From: Acinetobacter cumulans
Lineage (GTDB): Bacteria > Pseudomonadota > Gammaproteobacteria > Pseudomonadales > Moraxellaceae
DNA length: 64,000 bases
Assembly (NCBI RefSeq): GCF_003024525.3
Contig: NZ_CP035934.2
Span: 2,542,001 to 2,606,000, forward strand
Reading direction: 5' to 3'
Each line of letters opens with the position of its first letter. Position 1 is the first letter of the stretch. The position numbers and the translations under genes were made by a program. The notes under the pieces are model-generated. The model searched no databases and was not told the origin of the DNA. It saw only the letters and a program-made list of their open reading frames with translations. Below are positions 39,501-45,816 of the stretch, piece by piece.

Positions 39501-40935
39501 TCGAGTCTTTAACTTCAACAGTAACTGTTGCGCCTGGCTCAGTTTTACCTGTCACCGTTGGTGTCGTGTCATTGGTTGGTTTAAGCGGATCAATGCTAAT
39601 TACAGGTAAAGATGAATCTACATCTAAGCCTTTATCAGTTACAGTTTTATCATTACCAGCTGGATCTTTTGCAGTAACTTCAACCTCATACGGACCTTCT
39701 GGAAGCGGTTTAGATGGTGTATAAGTCCAATCACCATTACCATCTACAGTGCCTTTACCTGAATCAACAATGTTGCCATCTTTGTCTTTAATGACTACAT
39801 CAACAGAAGCATCAGGATCTGTTTTACCAGTGATCGTTGGTGTTGAGTCACCCGTTGGTTTTAACGGATCAATCGTAATTGTAGGATCAGTCGTATCTAC
39901 AACCAAACCACCTTTATCTTGTGTGCTTTCATTGCCTGCAGGGTCTTTCGCAGTCACTTCAACTTTGTATTCGCCTTCTGGCAAAGGTTTTGATGGAGTG
40001 TAATTCCAGTTGCCTTGGTCATCTACATTTGCTTTACCACTGTCAACCACATTGCCATTTTTATCTTTAATTACAACGTCAATTTCAGCTTTTGGCTCGT
40101 TGGTTTTACCGCTAATCGTAGGGGTCGTATCGTTGGTATCGCCCAAATCATTAATGCTAACAGTCGGATCTTGAGTATCAACTGTGAAATTTAAAGCATC
40201 CGATTTAGGACCTTCAACGCCATCCACTGTCTGTGTTGCAGAAATTGAATGGTCGCCATCTGTCAATTCTTTAGGAAGTTTAACGCTCCAGCTACCATCT
40301 GCTTTTGCGACAGTTTCTGCAACTAGCTGGTTACCGTCATAAACTTTAATTGTCGCGCCTGGTTCAGCACCTGTACCTGAGACAACAGGTGTTTTGTCAT
40401 TTGTTGCGCTACCCGCTGTAAGTTGGCCAGTTTTAGGCTCAACGTTATCAGTCACAACCAATGTACTTAATTTTTTAACAGGGCTTGGCGTACCATCATT
40501 GTTATTTGATGAACCATTATTAACTGCAGCACCTACTGCACCAACACCAGCAGCACCCAATGCCCAAGGTAAAATTGCACCAACCAAAGAATCTTTATAC
40601 AGTAAAGGCTCAATTTCTGCTAAAGGTTGATATTGGATCACGTCTGCAATCGCGCCATTTGCATCCGTAAATTTAGCCCAAAACAAACCGCCATCATCGC
40701 TTTCAAAAACCAGACTGTTATCTGGTTTGTCACCAGCAAAATAATTTTCAATAACAATAGTTTCACCGCTTTTTAGCGTGATTACTGCATTGTTGCCATC
40801 TCGCGTAATTGAAGCCACATCCTCTTTCGGGACCTTAACTACAACAACTGAGTTTTGTGTAAGTCCAACACGGTTCGAATCGACTTGTTCTAGAACCTGA
40901 TGACTTTCCTTCGAAATAACAGAAATTTGCGTCAT
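27520..40935 (-). CDS. Giant BapA-like type I-secreted biofilm adhesin with Ig-like repeats
   Basis: 4471 residues; I see no cysteine. Layout: BapA-type N-terminal domain ending in ILPWALGAAGVGAVGAAV (1-140); about ten Ig-like repeats of about 93 residues (group A, 160-1205); 18 repeats of 96-97 residues with FSExVKGFDxSDVxVxGG (group B, 1205-2940); two more group A-like domains; five 83-residue repeats with GKTEPGATVTVKDP (group C, 3150-3565); three Big_6-like repeats (group D, to 3820). A C-terminal region follows with two VCBS-like modules and an RTX-like secretion end (GNDVITSSVGNDVY, GGNGHDTWTDF). Such proteins are exported by a LapBCE-type system and hold cells together in biofilms. No exporter gene is nearby. 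The start ATG has GAGGG 8-12 bases upstream. The adhesin class is firm; surface retention and ligands are inferred. Confidence 0.92.
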   Translation of the reverse strand: MTQISVISKESHQVLEQVDSNRVGLTQNSVVVVKVPKEDVASITRDGNNAVITLKSGETIVIENYFAGDKPDNSLVFESDDGGLFWAKFTDANGAIADVIQYQPLAEIEPLLYKDSLVGAILPWALGAAGVGAVGAAVNNGSSNNNDGTPSPVKKLSTLVVTDNVEPKTGQLTAGSATNDKTPVVSGTGAEPGATIKVYDGNQLVAETVAKADGSWSVKLPKELTDGDHSISATQTVDGVEGPKSDALNFTVDTQDPTVSINDLGDTNDTTPTISGKTNEPKAEIDVVIKDKNGNVVDSGKANVDDQGNWNYTPSKPLPEGEYKVEVTAKDPAGNESTQDKGGLVVDTTDPTITIDPLKPTGDSTPTITGKTDPDASVDVVIKDKDGNIVDSGKGTVDGNGDWTYTPSKPLPEGPYEVEVTAKDPAGNDKTVTDKGLDVDSSLPVISIDPLKPTNDTTPTVTGKTEPGATVTVEVKDSTGKVVDSGPATVDSNGNWSYTPSTTLPDGAYTVDATAKDAAGNPSTATDKGLSVDTQAPTISINPLAPTNDTTPTVSGKTEAGATVNVEIKDATGKVVESGPATVDSNGNWSYTPSTTLPDGAYTVDATAKDAAGNPATATDKGLAVDTQAPTISINPLAPTNDNTPTISGKTEPGATVNVEIKDPTGKVVESGPATVDGNGNWSYTPANPLPEGPYTVDATAKDPAGNPSTATEQGLDVNTSALTVSIDPLKPTQDTTPDISGKTAVGATVTVEVKDSTGKVVATGPATVDSNGNWTFTPSTALAEGNYTVAVEAVNVANTKANATATGLIVDTTLPAVTIDHLVLTNDATPTVKGTTEKGATVTVEVKDSTGKVVDSGPATVDANGNWTYTPSKTLPDGAYTVDATAKDAAGNPATATDKGLVVDTTPPTVTIDVLGLTNATSPIIKGTAEAGATVTVEVKDAAGNVIDSGNAQVDGSGNWTFTPNKPLADGSYKVEATAKDAAGNPDIAIDTGLKIDTVPPTVDIDNLFGAASARMLMSVASTTSASLPQTNQVKPTFSGNSTKSVEVMIYLQDESGKNIDSGLAKLDTATGKWTYTPSHDLAEGYYMLQAISKDAAGNQSAPAAKAFIVDIQAPVVEVDDVGLTNDATPDVKGKVNEPTSTVTVKVADATGKVIETGIATVASDGKWSYTVKTSLTDGDYVVSATAKDKAGNISAEDSATAKIDTAAPTSTLTVSPTGEVVITFSEAVKGFDKSDVTVNGGTLLNLTQQADGSWKGQVVANGTTGASGKIDVIIADSSYTDTAGNAGKGSSVLGMDVVSVDTTPPAATIVISPAGDVTISFSEPVKGFDASDVKVTGGTLQGLTQQADGTWTGHVVANGNTGASANVDLTIPAGSYTDLANNPGAAATQSQSVPSIDTTAPTPTITLTPAGEVTISFSEPVKGFDATDVKVTGGKLVNLTEQPDGTWTGQVAANGATGAPGNVVVSIGAGSYTDVANNPGNGGFAIENVPSIDTTAPTSTVTLDANGNLKITFSEAVKGFDASDVKVAGGTVSGLTQQPDGSWTGKVVADGNTGALGKVTVSVADNSYTDLAGNNGKGNSATNDIASVDTTAPTATIVITPAGEVTISFSEPVKDFTPSDLVVAGGAVTGLVQQPDGTWKGQVVSNDPTGAPGQVDITIPAGSYTDNAGNPGQPATASQSVPGFDTTAPTSTMTLDANGNLKITFSEAIKGFDASDVKVTGGTVSGLTQQADGSWTAKVAADGNTGAPGLVTVTVADNSYTDLAGNNGKGSKVENISVPSIDTTAPTSTTTLDANGNLKISFSETVKGFDASDVKVTGGTVSGLTQQADGSWTGKVVADGNTGASGLVTVTVADNSFTDLAGNNGIGSKAENISVPSLDTTAPTATIVITPAGEVTITFSEPVKGFDPTDVKVTGGTVSGLTQQPDGSWTGKVVADGNTGAAGKVDLTIPAGSYTDNAGNPGTVANQSQSVPSIDTTAPTSTTTLDANGNLKITFSETVKGFDASDVKVTGGTVSGLTQQADGSWTGKVVADGNTGAPGLVTVTVADNSFTDLAGNNGIGSKAENISVPSVDTTAPTATIVITPAGEVTITFSEPVKGFDPTDVKVTGGTVSGLTQQPDGSWTGKVVADGNTGAVGKVDLTIPAGSYTDNAGNPGTVANQSQSVPSIDTTAPTSTVTLDANGNLKITFSETVKGFDASDVKVTGGTVSGLTQQADGSWTGKVVADGNTGASGLVTVTVADNSFTDLAGNNGIGSKAENISVPSVDTTAPTATIVITPAGEVTITFSEPVKGFDPTDVKVTGGTVSGLTQQPDGSWTGKVVADGNTGAVGKVDLTIPAGSYTDNAGNPGTVANQSQSVPSIDTTAPTSTVTLDANGNLKITFSETVKGFDASDVKVTGGTVSGLTQQADGSWTGKVVADGNTGASGLVTVTVADNSFTDLAGNNGIGSKAENISVPSVDTTAPTATIVITPAGEVTITFSEPVKGFDPTDVKVTGGTVSGLTQQPDGSWIGKVVADGNTGAVGKVDLTIPAGSYTDNAGNPGTVANQSQSVPSIDTTAPTSTVTLDANGNLKITFSETVKGFDASDVKVTGGTVSGLTQQADGSWTGKVVADGNTGALGAVTVSVADNSYTDLAGNNGKGNSASNNIASVDTTAPTAAIVITPAGEVTITFSEPVKDFTPSDLVVAGGTVSGLTQQPDGTWKGQVVSNDPVGAPGKVDISIPAGSYSDVAGNPGQLATGSQTVPGFDTTAPTSTTTLDANGNLKISFSETVKGFDASDVKVTGGTVSGLTQQADGSWTGKVVADGNTGAPGLVTVTVADNSFTDLAGNNGIGSKADNISVPSIDTTAPSVTVSFDVNGVTVINFSEAVTGFDASDITVAGGTLNNLVQVSETQWTAQIKVSGSAAVQTVEVSIGNGTYTDKAGNAGTGTTVKGDITLPTVEIDPFDFFAAPVAAPVMKFAARALLAAEPLPPATNNPKQTFNGSSVNSVEVKINIYDSSDKIVESGLATLNTSTGRWSFTPSKPLADGQFRLEAISKNAYGVTSAPANIKFIVDTVKPTIDIDDSGVVSDATPSFSGKTEANATVTVTVKDAAGKVLASGAAVVAADGSWTYTAPNLADGTYKVEAVAKDRAGNLSDPDSTNVTVDTVAQLDALTVTANPDGTATITGKSEPGATVTVKDPNGNDLKVTVNPDGTFSAVAAAPAAEGTYTATAKDAAGNTATSTAVLDDNVAPVVTVDVTPNADGTASITGKTEPGATVTVKDPAGNNVPVTVNPDGTYTATVPAPAAEGTYTATATDKAGNVGTGTDVLVDNVAPTIVSLDVTPNADGTASITGKTEPGATVTVKDPAGNNVPVTVNPDGTFTATVPAPAAEGTYTATATDKAGNTGTATDVLDDNIGPQVTVDITPNADGTASITGKTEPGATVTVKDPAGNNVPVTVNPDGTYTATVPAPAAEGTYTVTATDKAGNPSTATDVLDDNVAPVVSIDVVSNSDGTATVTGKTEAGATVTVKDPAGNNVPVTVNPDGTYTATVPATAAEGTYTATATDKAGNVGSATDALVDSSVPSILTAQVDSQTGAFVTGKAQPGSSITVYTEDGKTVLGTGTVDASGQYSVTLNPAQVDGETVKVTAKDPGGESAPVTAAAPDLYAPDAPTAQVATDGKSVTGVTEPNAIVQVYGGSKGTTVIGTAVAGADGKYTVPLNPALVDGEAVKVTAKDPGGESLATPATAPDLYAPAAPTATINAKGDTVTGTAEANSVIKVYAPDGKTVIAQGNSDANGNYSIKLPTSYTDGQTLLVSASDAGGESGKTGSKAPNITVDAVDNLVDAGINFEYPVLATRTSELFNKFVGFNIGEKTFNGVFVVGENEVANATITVTTKSLINLFDQAEMKLYKVVNGVDVLVGTNKDAGLFDLLGIFGESTQIQVKNLLPGEYKFAFSGGSLIGVGTSISAGLSLQVFDTAKDPVVSGVTNKSGNVITDADGIYGKDNVPAGTTVTTVNGKAVNASGTTVITGDHGTLIIAKDGSYTYKPTENVTNIGKSEVFSYTVTDPVTGKSDTASLIIHIGTAGDLAVKWDAANPKNDATTVVATDNTDTIGVQATNAVSVGAAKSISYSWLIGLFGVAIGKTSGSTDITVAKGTIENVNINFGSAQLVSLLGSTSVNVKDTTGKIVASTNAGTLVDVIGILPNGNSLSIPGLKAGTYTIEIVTNSGLVSVGGSVNASITRSVIDLDDFTAKSLATKTTGNLLTDNDGHGVDVLASKYTDLYISQDGGQTYTAVTTTGVTVKGAHGDLNIKADGSYTYSVTDSAFKVGTGDQFTYKLVAPNGDVSVAHLNVETGFEYNTSIGNDVITSSVGNDVYTTNAGADTVIFKLLNTAEATGGNGHDTWTDFKKADGDKIDISALLQGQNVTASNIGNYVSVAKDGHGNTIISIDRDGQGSTFNGKTELLTLKNTDVTLQELLDNNHLIYH
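30240..31490 (-). repeat. Five tandem 249-252-bp coding repeats in the adhesin gene
   Basis: Each unit encodes about 83 residues with NPDGTYTATVPAPAAEGTYTA and GKTEPGATVTVKDP-type segments. The three central copies are the most alike. They lie between the last group A-like domain and the Big_6-like repeats. Confidence 0.8.
33240..35560 (-). repeat. Near-identical 579-bp tandem repeats in the adhesin gene
   Basis: The same landmark (ACAGATTGTGATTGG, plus-strand reading) recurs at 33281, 33860, 34439 and 35018, exactly 579 bp apart. Each unit is 193 codons: one 96-residue repeat starting with ATIVITPAGEV plus one 97-residue repeat starting with STVTLDANGNL. Four units are nearly identical at DNA level, while flanking repeats of the same family are more diverged. 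This points to recent duplication and a site of likely length variation. Confidence 0.9.
37330..40460 (-). repeat. N-terminal block of about 279-bp Ig-like coding repeats
   Basis: About ten repeats of about 93 residues, recognisable by NDTTPTxSGKTEPGATV near the start and DGAYTVDATAKDAAGNP near the end. Copies 3-5 are nearly identical; outer copies diverge. One copy (about 37610-37930) carries an Ala/Met-rich insertion. Confidence 0.8.
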
Positions 40936-41050
40936 AGCGTGACCCTCAATATGTGTTATGTATGTTTCTGTTTTAGATTAGTTTTGCAATGTGTTGTTTT
41001 TTTAACTTTTTCATTAAAATACAACCCATTAGAAACTCTATTTTTAATAA

Positions 41051-41066
41051 TGTGTTTTATATCACA
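41051..41066. promoter_or_regulatory. CRP/Vfr-like site upstream of the adhesin (proximal)
   Basis: TGTGT-TTTATA-TCACA matches the TGTGA-N6-TCACA consensus at 9 of 10 positions. Its inner edge is about 115 bases upstream of the adhesin ATG. Confidence 0.45.
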
Positions 41067-41169
41067 TTTTGCTTTTTTTTTGCACAATTGCTTGAAAAAT
41101 ATTGTTTAATTGCCATGTCTACACTCCTAAAACTGTAATATAACCATTAAATAACAACAACTTATTTTT

Positions 41170-41185
41170 TGTGACATGAGTCACA
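41170..41185. promoter_or_regulatory. CRP/Vfr-like site upstream of the adhesin (distal, perfect)
   Basis: TGTGA-CATGAG-TCACA is a perfect match to the TGTGA-N6-TCACA consensus, flanked symmetrically by T-runs. It lies about 235 bases upstream of the adhesin ATG and 119 bases from the proximal site. The motif match is seen; regulation is inferred. Confidence 0.55.
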
Positions 41186-41283
41186 TTTTTTGTAACCGAA
41201 TTTCCAGCTTTTTACTTAAAAATAGAAAGCCATATACCAAGTTTCCGTCAAATGGTTATAAATTAATACTTTACATAAATAAT

Positions 41284-41316
41284 AAAAAAGCCAAATAAAG
41301 TTATACTTTATTTGGC
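41284..41316 (-). terminator. Terminator of the antiporter gene
   Basis: On the minus strand GCCAAATAAAG-TATAA-CTTTATTTGGC, an 11-bp perfect stem followed by six T, 65 bases past the antiporter stop. With the CRP-like sites it accounts for most of the 445-bp gap before the adhesin; the remainder is AT-rich leader. Confidence 0.85.
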
Positions 41317-41380
41317 TTTCGCAATTCTTATACAGGTTAAATGTATAAGATAAATATCAGAATAAAATTTGTACTAATCC

Positions 41381-42880
41381 TTAGAAGTTATCTGGGTTTT
41401 CTAAGCGTTTTACTTCTTGTACACGCTCAGGGTTATGTACCGCAGCTACACCATCCTCAGCCTTTTCATCAATCAATGCTTCTGGCTTATACACGGTAAT
41501 CGTTTCATTACCTAATGCATCCTCACCCACCACATATTGAAAACCTTTACGGTTCATTTTATGGCACATCCGTTGATACCAACCTTTAAAGCCTTGGGTT
41601 TCTTCATTGGGATTATGATAAAAAGCATTCATGACCGCAGGCAGGCCTAAACCGCAGACCAAACCAGATAACAGCACCACAATAAAGGTATAGCCAATTA
41701 AAATACTGCTATATTCACTTAACTGAGGCACGTTCGCGACCGCCAAAATTAAGGCAAGCGAAATCCCACCACGCACCCCACCCCAAGACAGTATGGCCAA
41801 ACTACCGTTGTAACTCTTTTTGCGAAAACTTGGGAAAAAGGCAAAGGAAAGATAATTGGCAGCAAAGCGTGAAGCATGCAAAATTAAGAAGGCAACAATC
41901 CCGCCCAAAATTAAGCTAATACTGAGATCTAAAATAAAAAGCTCTAAACCGATAAGCGTAAATAAAAAGGAGTTAATAATCCCTTCAACTGTATGCCAAA
42001 AATGATTCACTTCACGGATTTCACGTGCTTCTAAAATCTCTTTCCAGCGGTTACCCACAATTAAGCCACCAATCACACATGCAATAGGTGCAGAAGCATG
42101 GGCAAACAATGCAACCAAGTAAGACCCACATGCTAACAATGCTGTAGTCAGAATCAGTGACTCCATCTCATGCTTACCACGTAAAATACGCAATATGGCC
42201 TGACCAAAAGCCCAACCAATAATAATAGCTACCACAATTTCATAGAGTAAGGTTTTTAAAATGCCATACAATGTGACGTGCGCACCCTGCAGTACATTTA
42301 ACAAGGTCATAAATAAGGCAATACACATTGCATCGTTAAATAGTGACTCACCTTCCAACTTAACAATTAAATGATGGGGAGCACGTACAGAACTTAATAC
42401 GCCTTTAATCCCGATTGGATCCGTCGCCCCCAAAGCAGCACCAAGCAATAACAGCACCAGTAAATCAACATGCTGTCCAATTAAAAATTGGTAACCATAC
42501 AGCGCCATCCCAAAGAACGTGGCACACAAAACCAGCGCAATACTGGCCAAAATACTAATAGGTTTCCAATGGCTACGTAAATCTGAGACCTTAAATTTCA
42601 ACGCGGAAGACGTCAAAATAAAACAGATCACACCATTAATTAAAAAGTCATAAAAATCAATATGTCGAACTGCTTCCTCAATATTATGAATATTGATGAC
42701 CACAAATTGATTACCATTCAGCAGGCTTGCGCCCCACTGTAAAATAAAGACAAAAATTGCTGAAACAATAGGCACACCAATGGCTTGTGGAAAGCCCAAG
42801 ATCCGCTTATTAAAAATTGTAGTTGCAATTGAGAGTGCAAAAATTACAGTAAATACCTGTAAGAAAAAAAAGTTTCCCAT
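41381..42880 (-). CDS. Cation:proton antiporter, CPA1/NhaP type
   Basis: 499 residues with about 12 hydrophobic helices in the first 415 residues and a hydrophilic C-terminal tail. Ion-pathway motifs of the CPA1 family are present: GATDPIG (residues 151-157) and EGESLFNDA (176-184), the latter holding the Asn-Asp pair. It exchanges Na+ or K+ for H+ across the inner membrane. The tail (about 420-499) may be regulatory. It is a single gene with its own terminator, divergent from the small membrane protein at 43111. Ion specificity cannot be read from sequence. Confidence 0.9.
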   Translation of the reverse strand: MGNFFFLQVFTVIFALSIATTIFNKRILGFPQAIGVPIVSAIFVFILQWGASLLNGNQFVVINIHNIEEAVRHIDFYDFLINGVICFILTSSALKFKVSDLRSHWKPISILASIALVLCATFFGMALYGYQFLIGQHVDLLVLLLLGAALGATDPIGIKGVLSSVRAPHHLIVKLEGESLFNDAMCIALFMTLLNVLQGAHVTLYGILKTLLYEIVVAIIIGWAFGQAILRILRGKHEMESLILTTALLACGSYLVALFAHASAPIACVIGGLIVGNRWKEILEAREIREVNHFWHTVEGIINSFLFTLIGLELFILDLSISLILGGIVAFLILHASRFAANYLSFAFFPSFRKKSYNGSLAILSWGGVRGGISLALILAVANVPQLSEYSSILIGYTFIVVLLSGLVCGLGLPAVMNAFYHNPNEETQGFKGWYQRMCHKMNRKGFQYVVGEDALGNETITVYKPEALIDEKAEDGVAAVHNPERVQEVKRLENPDNF

Positions 42881-43110
42881 TCCTCATCCAATTCTTTGAG
42901 CCTGAGTGCTAATGAGCAAATTCAAATTATATATTTAAATAAAAAATACCTAACAGCAACTCATTTAGATTGTAAATATTGTACTCAAATCGCGACTATT
43001 TTCGTGTAGCAATTCAGTTTATTTCACTATTTCATACAGAATGTTTTACCATAAAGTAACTGCCATAGGTTTAGTGTCTTATGGTTTAAACTGCTTGTTG
43101 TGATGATCTT

Positions 43111-43665
43111 ATGCACCTTACTGTAAAAACCGTTTTCCGCATGTGTTTCGCGGCTGTTATTTTTTTCATCACCATCTCTTTGGTCTGGACGTGTATCTCA
43201 AAATTAAATGAAATACGTTTAGCTGATCAAACATTTCAAAATGCTCAAACGATTCATTTGGTTTCCACAAAGAAAGAGCAATTGGTGTTAATTTCTAACA
43301 ATCAAAAACCAGACCCAGCTATATATATTGCGATTGCGCAAAATGGTTATATTGCCAAAATTAGTTGCGAGCACTATGCAAATATTTGTACAGATCAATA
43401 CAACCAGCAACAAACCCGACAGATTCATCAAGTCGATTTACTAAAAGTAGGCTACAACTTCTATATTCATCAAGTTAAATATACGGATAGTCGCACACAA
43501 CACTCTCAGGAATTCAAATACGATCAAGCCCAAATACAACAAGCATATCAACAAGACATAAATAATTTAAAATTTACAGTGTTTGGGATTGGATTATTTT
43601 CGTGCGCAGCCCTATTTGTTAGCTTCCGAATTTTAGTTAATTTCAAGAAATTCTTAAATAAATAA
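43111..43665 (+). CDS. Small membrane protein with two transmembrane helices, function unknown
   Basis: 184 residues. A hydrophobic helix at about 9-28 and another at about 153-175 flank a polar domain of about 120 residues. That domain includes a likely disulfide pair in SCEHYANICTD (Cys about 91 and 98), so it probably faces the periplasm. I recognise no family. It is divergent from the antiporter across 230 bp and convergent with the metallopeptidase, with a perfect inverted repeat between. Confidence 0.65.
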   Translation: MHLTVKTVFRMCFAAVIFFITISLVWTCISKLNEIRLADQTFQNAQTIHLVSTKKEQLVLISNNQKPDPAIYIAIAQNGYIAKISCEHYANICTDQYNQQQTRQIHQVDLLKVGYNFYIHQVKYTDSRTQHSQEFKYDQAQIQQAYQQDINNLKFTVFGIGLFSCAALFVSFRILVNFKKFLNK

Positions 43666-43694
43666 ACATGTCTTTAAAATCAAAATCTAGATCA

Positions 43695-43733
43695 GCATCA
43701 AAAAAAGAAAAGAGGAAAGTCTTTTTTTGATGC
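43695..43733. terminator. Bidirectional terminator between convergent genes
   Basis: GCATCAAAAAAAG and CTTTTTTTGATGC are a perfect 13-bp inverted repeat with a 13-base loop, between the small membrane protein (plus) and the metallopeptidase (minus). Confidence 0.6.
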
Positions 43734-43745
43734 AATAAAACTTGT

Positions 43746-44651
43746 TTAAATTGCTTGATTAAACGTATCGCAACTGTCAATTCGACCTAACTTTAAACCA
43801 ATGTCAAACCATTTCATCCGCTGTTGACTAGTACCATGGGTAAAACTGTCTGGTACCACTTGGCCCGTTGCGCTTTTTTGCAAATAATCATCACCAATTT
43901 TATGTGCAGCATCCATCGCTTCTTCGACATCACCTGATTCTAAAAATTGCGTACGCGCATTGTTGTGATTTGCCCAAATTCCTGCGAAACAATCTGCTTG
44001 TAATTCTTGACGAACGGACAACTGATTACCTTGTACTTTCGTTGCTTTGGCACGTGCTTGCTGCACCTGCTGAGAAACACCTAAAAGTGTTTGTATATGA
44101 TGACCAACTTCATGAGCAACCACGTATGCTTGTGCAAAATCTCCAGCCTGATCATCACGACTCAGTTCAGTGTTATTTTGCTCACCCGAAATACCCATTT
44201 GCGTGCGCATATCTTTAAAGAATGCTGTATCTATATAAACTTTTTGATCTGCTGGACAATAAAATGGCCCCATTGCAGCTTGTGCAGTACCACAGCCTGA
44301 GTTCACTACACCATTAAACATCACCAATTTAGGTGGCGTATATTGTGCATTCAACTGCTGTTTAAATATTTCATTCCATGTATCTTCAGTATCTGCAAGC
44401 ACAGTACCTACAAATTGCATGGACTCTTGCTGATCAGGTGTAGGATTATCCAAACCTTTAGTTTCCGCAGACGACGCCTGCTGTGTGACTTGTTTAGTCG
44501 CTTGATAAGCCTGCTGAGGATCAACACCAAAAAACTTCCACGCAACAAAAGCCACGACTAAACCGAGGATACTAATCCCACCCGCTTTCGCACCACCGCC
44601 ACCACGACGGTCTTCTACATTTGCACTGACTCGGCGACCTTTCCAACGCAT
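43746..44651 (-). CDS. ypfJ: Neutral zinc metallopeptidase, YpfJ/KPN_02809 family
   Basis: 301 residues. A basic N-terminus (MRWKGRRVS) and a glycine-rich stretch precede one transmembrane helix at about 24-41. The large domain carries HEVGHH (His180, Glu181, His184), the zinc motif of this family, followed by QELQADCFAGIW with a downstream acidic ligand. The protein is predicted to be inner-membrane anchored with the domain outside; its substrate is unknown. The upstream gene is a DUF808 protein 38 bases away on the same strand, so they may be co-transcribed. Confidence 0.88.
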   Translation of the reverse strand: MRWKGRRVSANVEDRRGGGGAKAGGISILGLVVAFVAWKFFGVDPQQAYQATKQVTQQASSAETKGLDNPTPDQQESMQFVGTVLADTEDTWNEIFKQQLNAQYTPPKLVMFNGVVNSGCGTAQAAMGPFYCPADQKVYIDTAFFKDMRTQMGISGEQNNTELSRDDQAGDFAQAYVVAHEVGHHIQTLLGVSQQVQQARAKATKVQGNQLSVRQELQADCFAGIWANHNNARTQFLESGDVEEAMDAAHKIGDDYLQKSATGQVVPDSFTHGTSQQRMKWFDIGLKLGRIDSCDTFNQAI

Positions 44652-44689
44652 CTCAATCTCCCTATTCAGCTATTTTGGTTATGTTAAGC

Positions 44690-45628
44690 CTATTCTTTCA
44701 TTTGGGTCGAGGTGCTTTTATGTCGAACTTTCCCAATCAGATGAACAACCAACAAGACCAAGAGGCCAGCCACAATACCTGTCACCAAGTTAATTGCCGT
44801 GGGTGTTATTGCACCAATAATACTCGACATAGTTGGGAGCTCCTGCGCAAATTGTACTGCATCCTCTGTAAAATGATGCATCCAAGGCACAGCATGATTA
44901 ATAATACCACCACCCACTAAAAACATCGCGATGGTTCCCACAATCGTAAGCGTCTTCATTAACTTTGGCGCAAATGCCAGTAAGCCTCGACCAATTGTAT
45001 TTTTAAATGCTGAAGGTTTCTGAGTCAGATAAAGCCCTAAATCATCAATTTTTACAATCATTGCCACAAAACCATAAACACCCACAGTCATAATGACTGC
45101 AATCACACTGAGCACACTTAGCTTGGTCAAAAATGTTGCGGTCGCAACAGTACCCAAGGAAATCACCACAATTTCAGCTGACAGAATAAAGTCGGTACGA
45201 ATCGCTCCTTTTATTTTGTCTTTTTCAAATGTAGCCAAATCAATTTCAGTATTTTCCAGTTCCTGCTGTGCATCTTCTGCAGTTTTTGCTTTTTTATGAA
45301 ATAAACTATGAATAACCTTCTCTACACCTTCATAGCATAAAAATAAACCACCGATCATCAGCAAAGGATTGATCAGCCACGGTGCAATCACACTGATTAA
45401 AAGCGCCAAGGGCACCAAGATTAATTTATTAACAAATGAACCTTTTGCAACACCCCAGACCACAGGTAATTCACGCTCTGAACGCACACCACTGACTTGC
45501 TGGGCATTTAAGGCGAGATCATCCCCTAATACGCCAGCCGTTTTTTTGGCTGCCATTTTACTCATGACCGCAACATCATCTAAAACCGTGGCAATATCAT
45601 CTAGCAATAACAACAAACTACTGGCCAT
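44690..45628 (-). CDS. DUF808 family membrane protein (YedI-like)
   Basis: 312 residues. The start ([42 protein letters not shown], here split by its repeats) is the conserved DUF808 signature: [15 protein letters not shown] at about 10-24 and AGVLGDDLA at about 31-39. Six or so hydrophobic segments follow, with a charged cytoplasmic loop ([15 protein letters not shown], about 113-127). The function of the family is not known. It lies upstream of the metallopeptidase and is divergent from trpS. Confidence 0.88.
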   Translation of the reverse strand: MASSLLLLLDDIATVLDDVAVMSKMAAKKTAGVLGDDLALNAQQVSGVRSERELPVVWGVAKGSFVNKLILVPLALLISVIAPWLINPLLMIGGLFLCYEGVEKVIHSLFHKKAKTAEDAQQELENTEIDLATFEKDKIKGAIRTDFILSAEIVVISLGTVATATFLTKLSVLSVIAVIMTVGVYGFVAMIVKIDDLGLYLTQKPSAFKNTIGRGLLAFAPKLMKTLTIVGTIAMFLVGGGIINHAVPWMHHFTEDAVQFAQELPTMSSIIGAITPTAINLVTGIVAGLLVLLVVHLIGKVRHKSTSTQMKE

Positions 45629-45732
45629 TTTTATTCTTCCTCATTTTTTGCATGAGTTTAATCTCTTTCAACGCAAAATAATGTATCTGCATGATGATTT
45701 TTTAGATATTTTTTTGCAGTTTTCTAATGTGA

Positions 45733-45762
45733 CTGACATATTGAAAAATTATCCCGTACAAT
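45733..45762 (+). promoter_or_regulatory. trpS promoter
   Basis: CTGACA (-35) and TACAAT (-10, 5 of 6 matches) separated by 18 bases, ending 55 bases before the trpS ATG. Confidence 0.55.
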
Positions 45763-45816
45763 GTTGCCATTCGTTAAAAATGTATCGCAGCACTGGCTGC
45801 AAAGATGGAATAGATA

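Noticed and set aside
38729..39724. 331-codon plus-strand open frame antisense to the adhesin
   Set aside because: Same repeat-shadow effect; its own periodicity equals that of the group A repeats on the other strand.
40936..41109. Short plus-strand frame upstream of the adhesin
   Set aside because: It overlaps the adhesin start and the promoter region, is Phe/Leu/Cys-rich and has no start signal.
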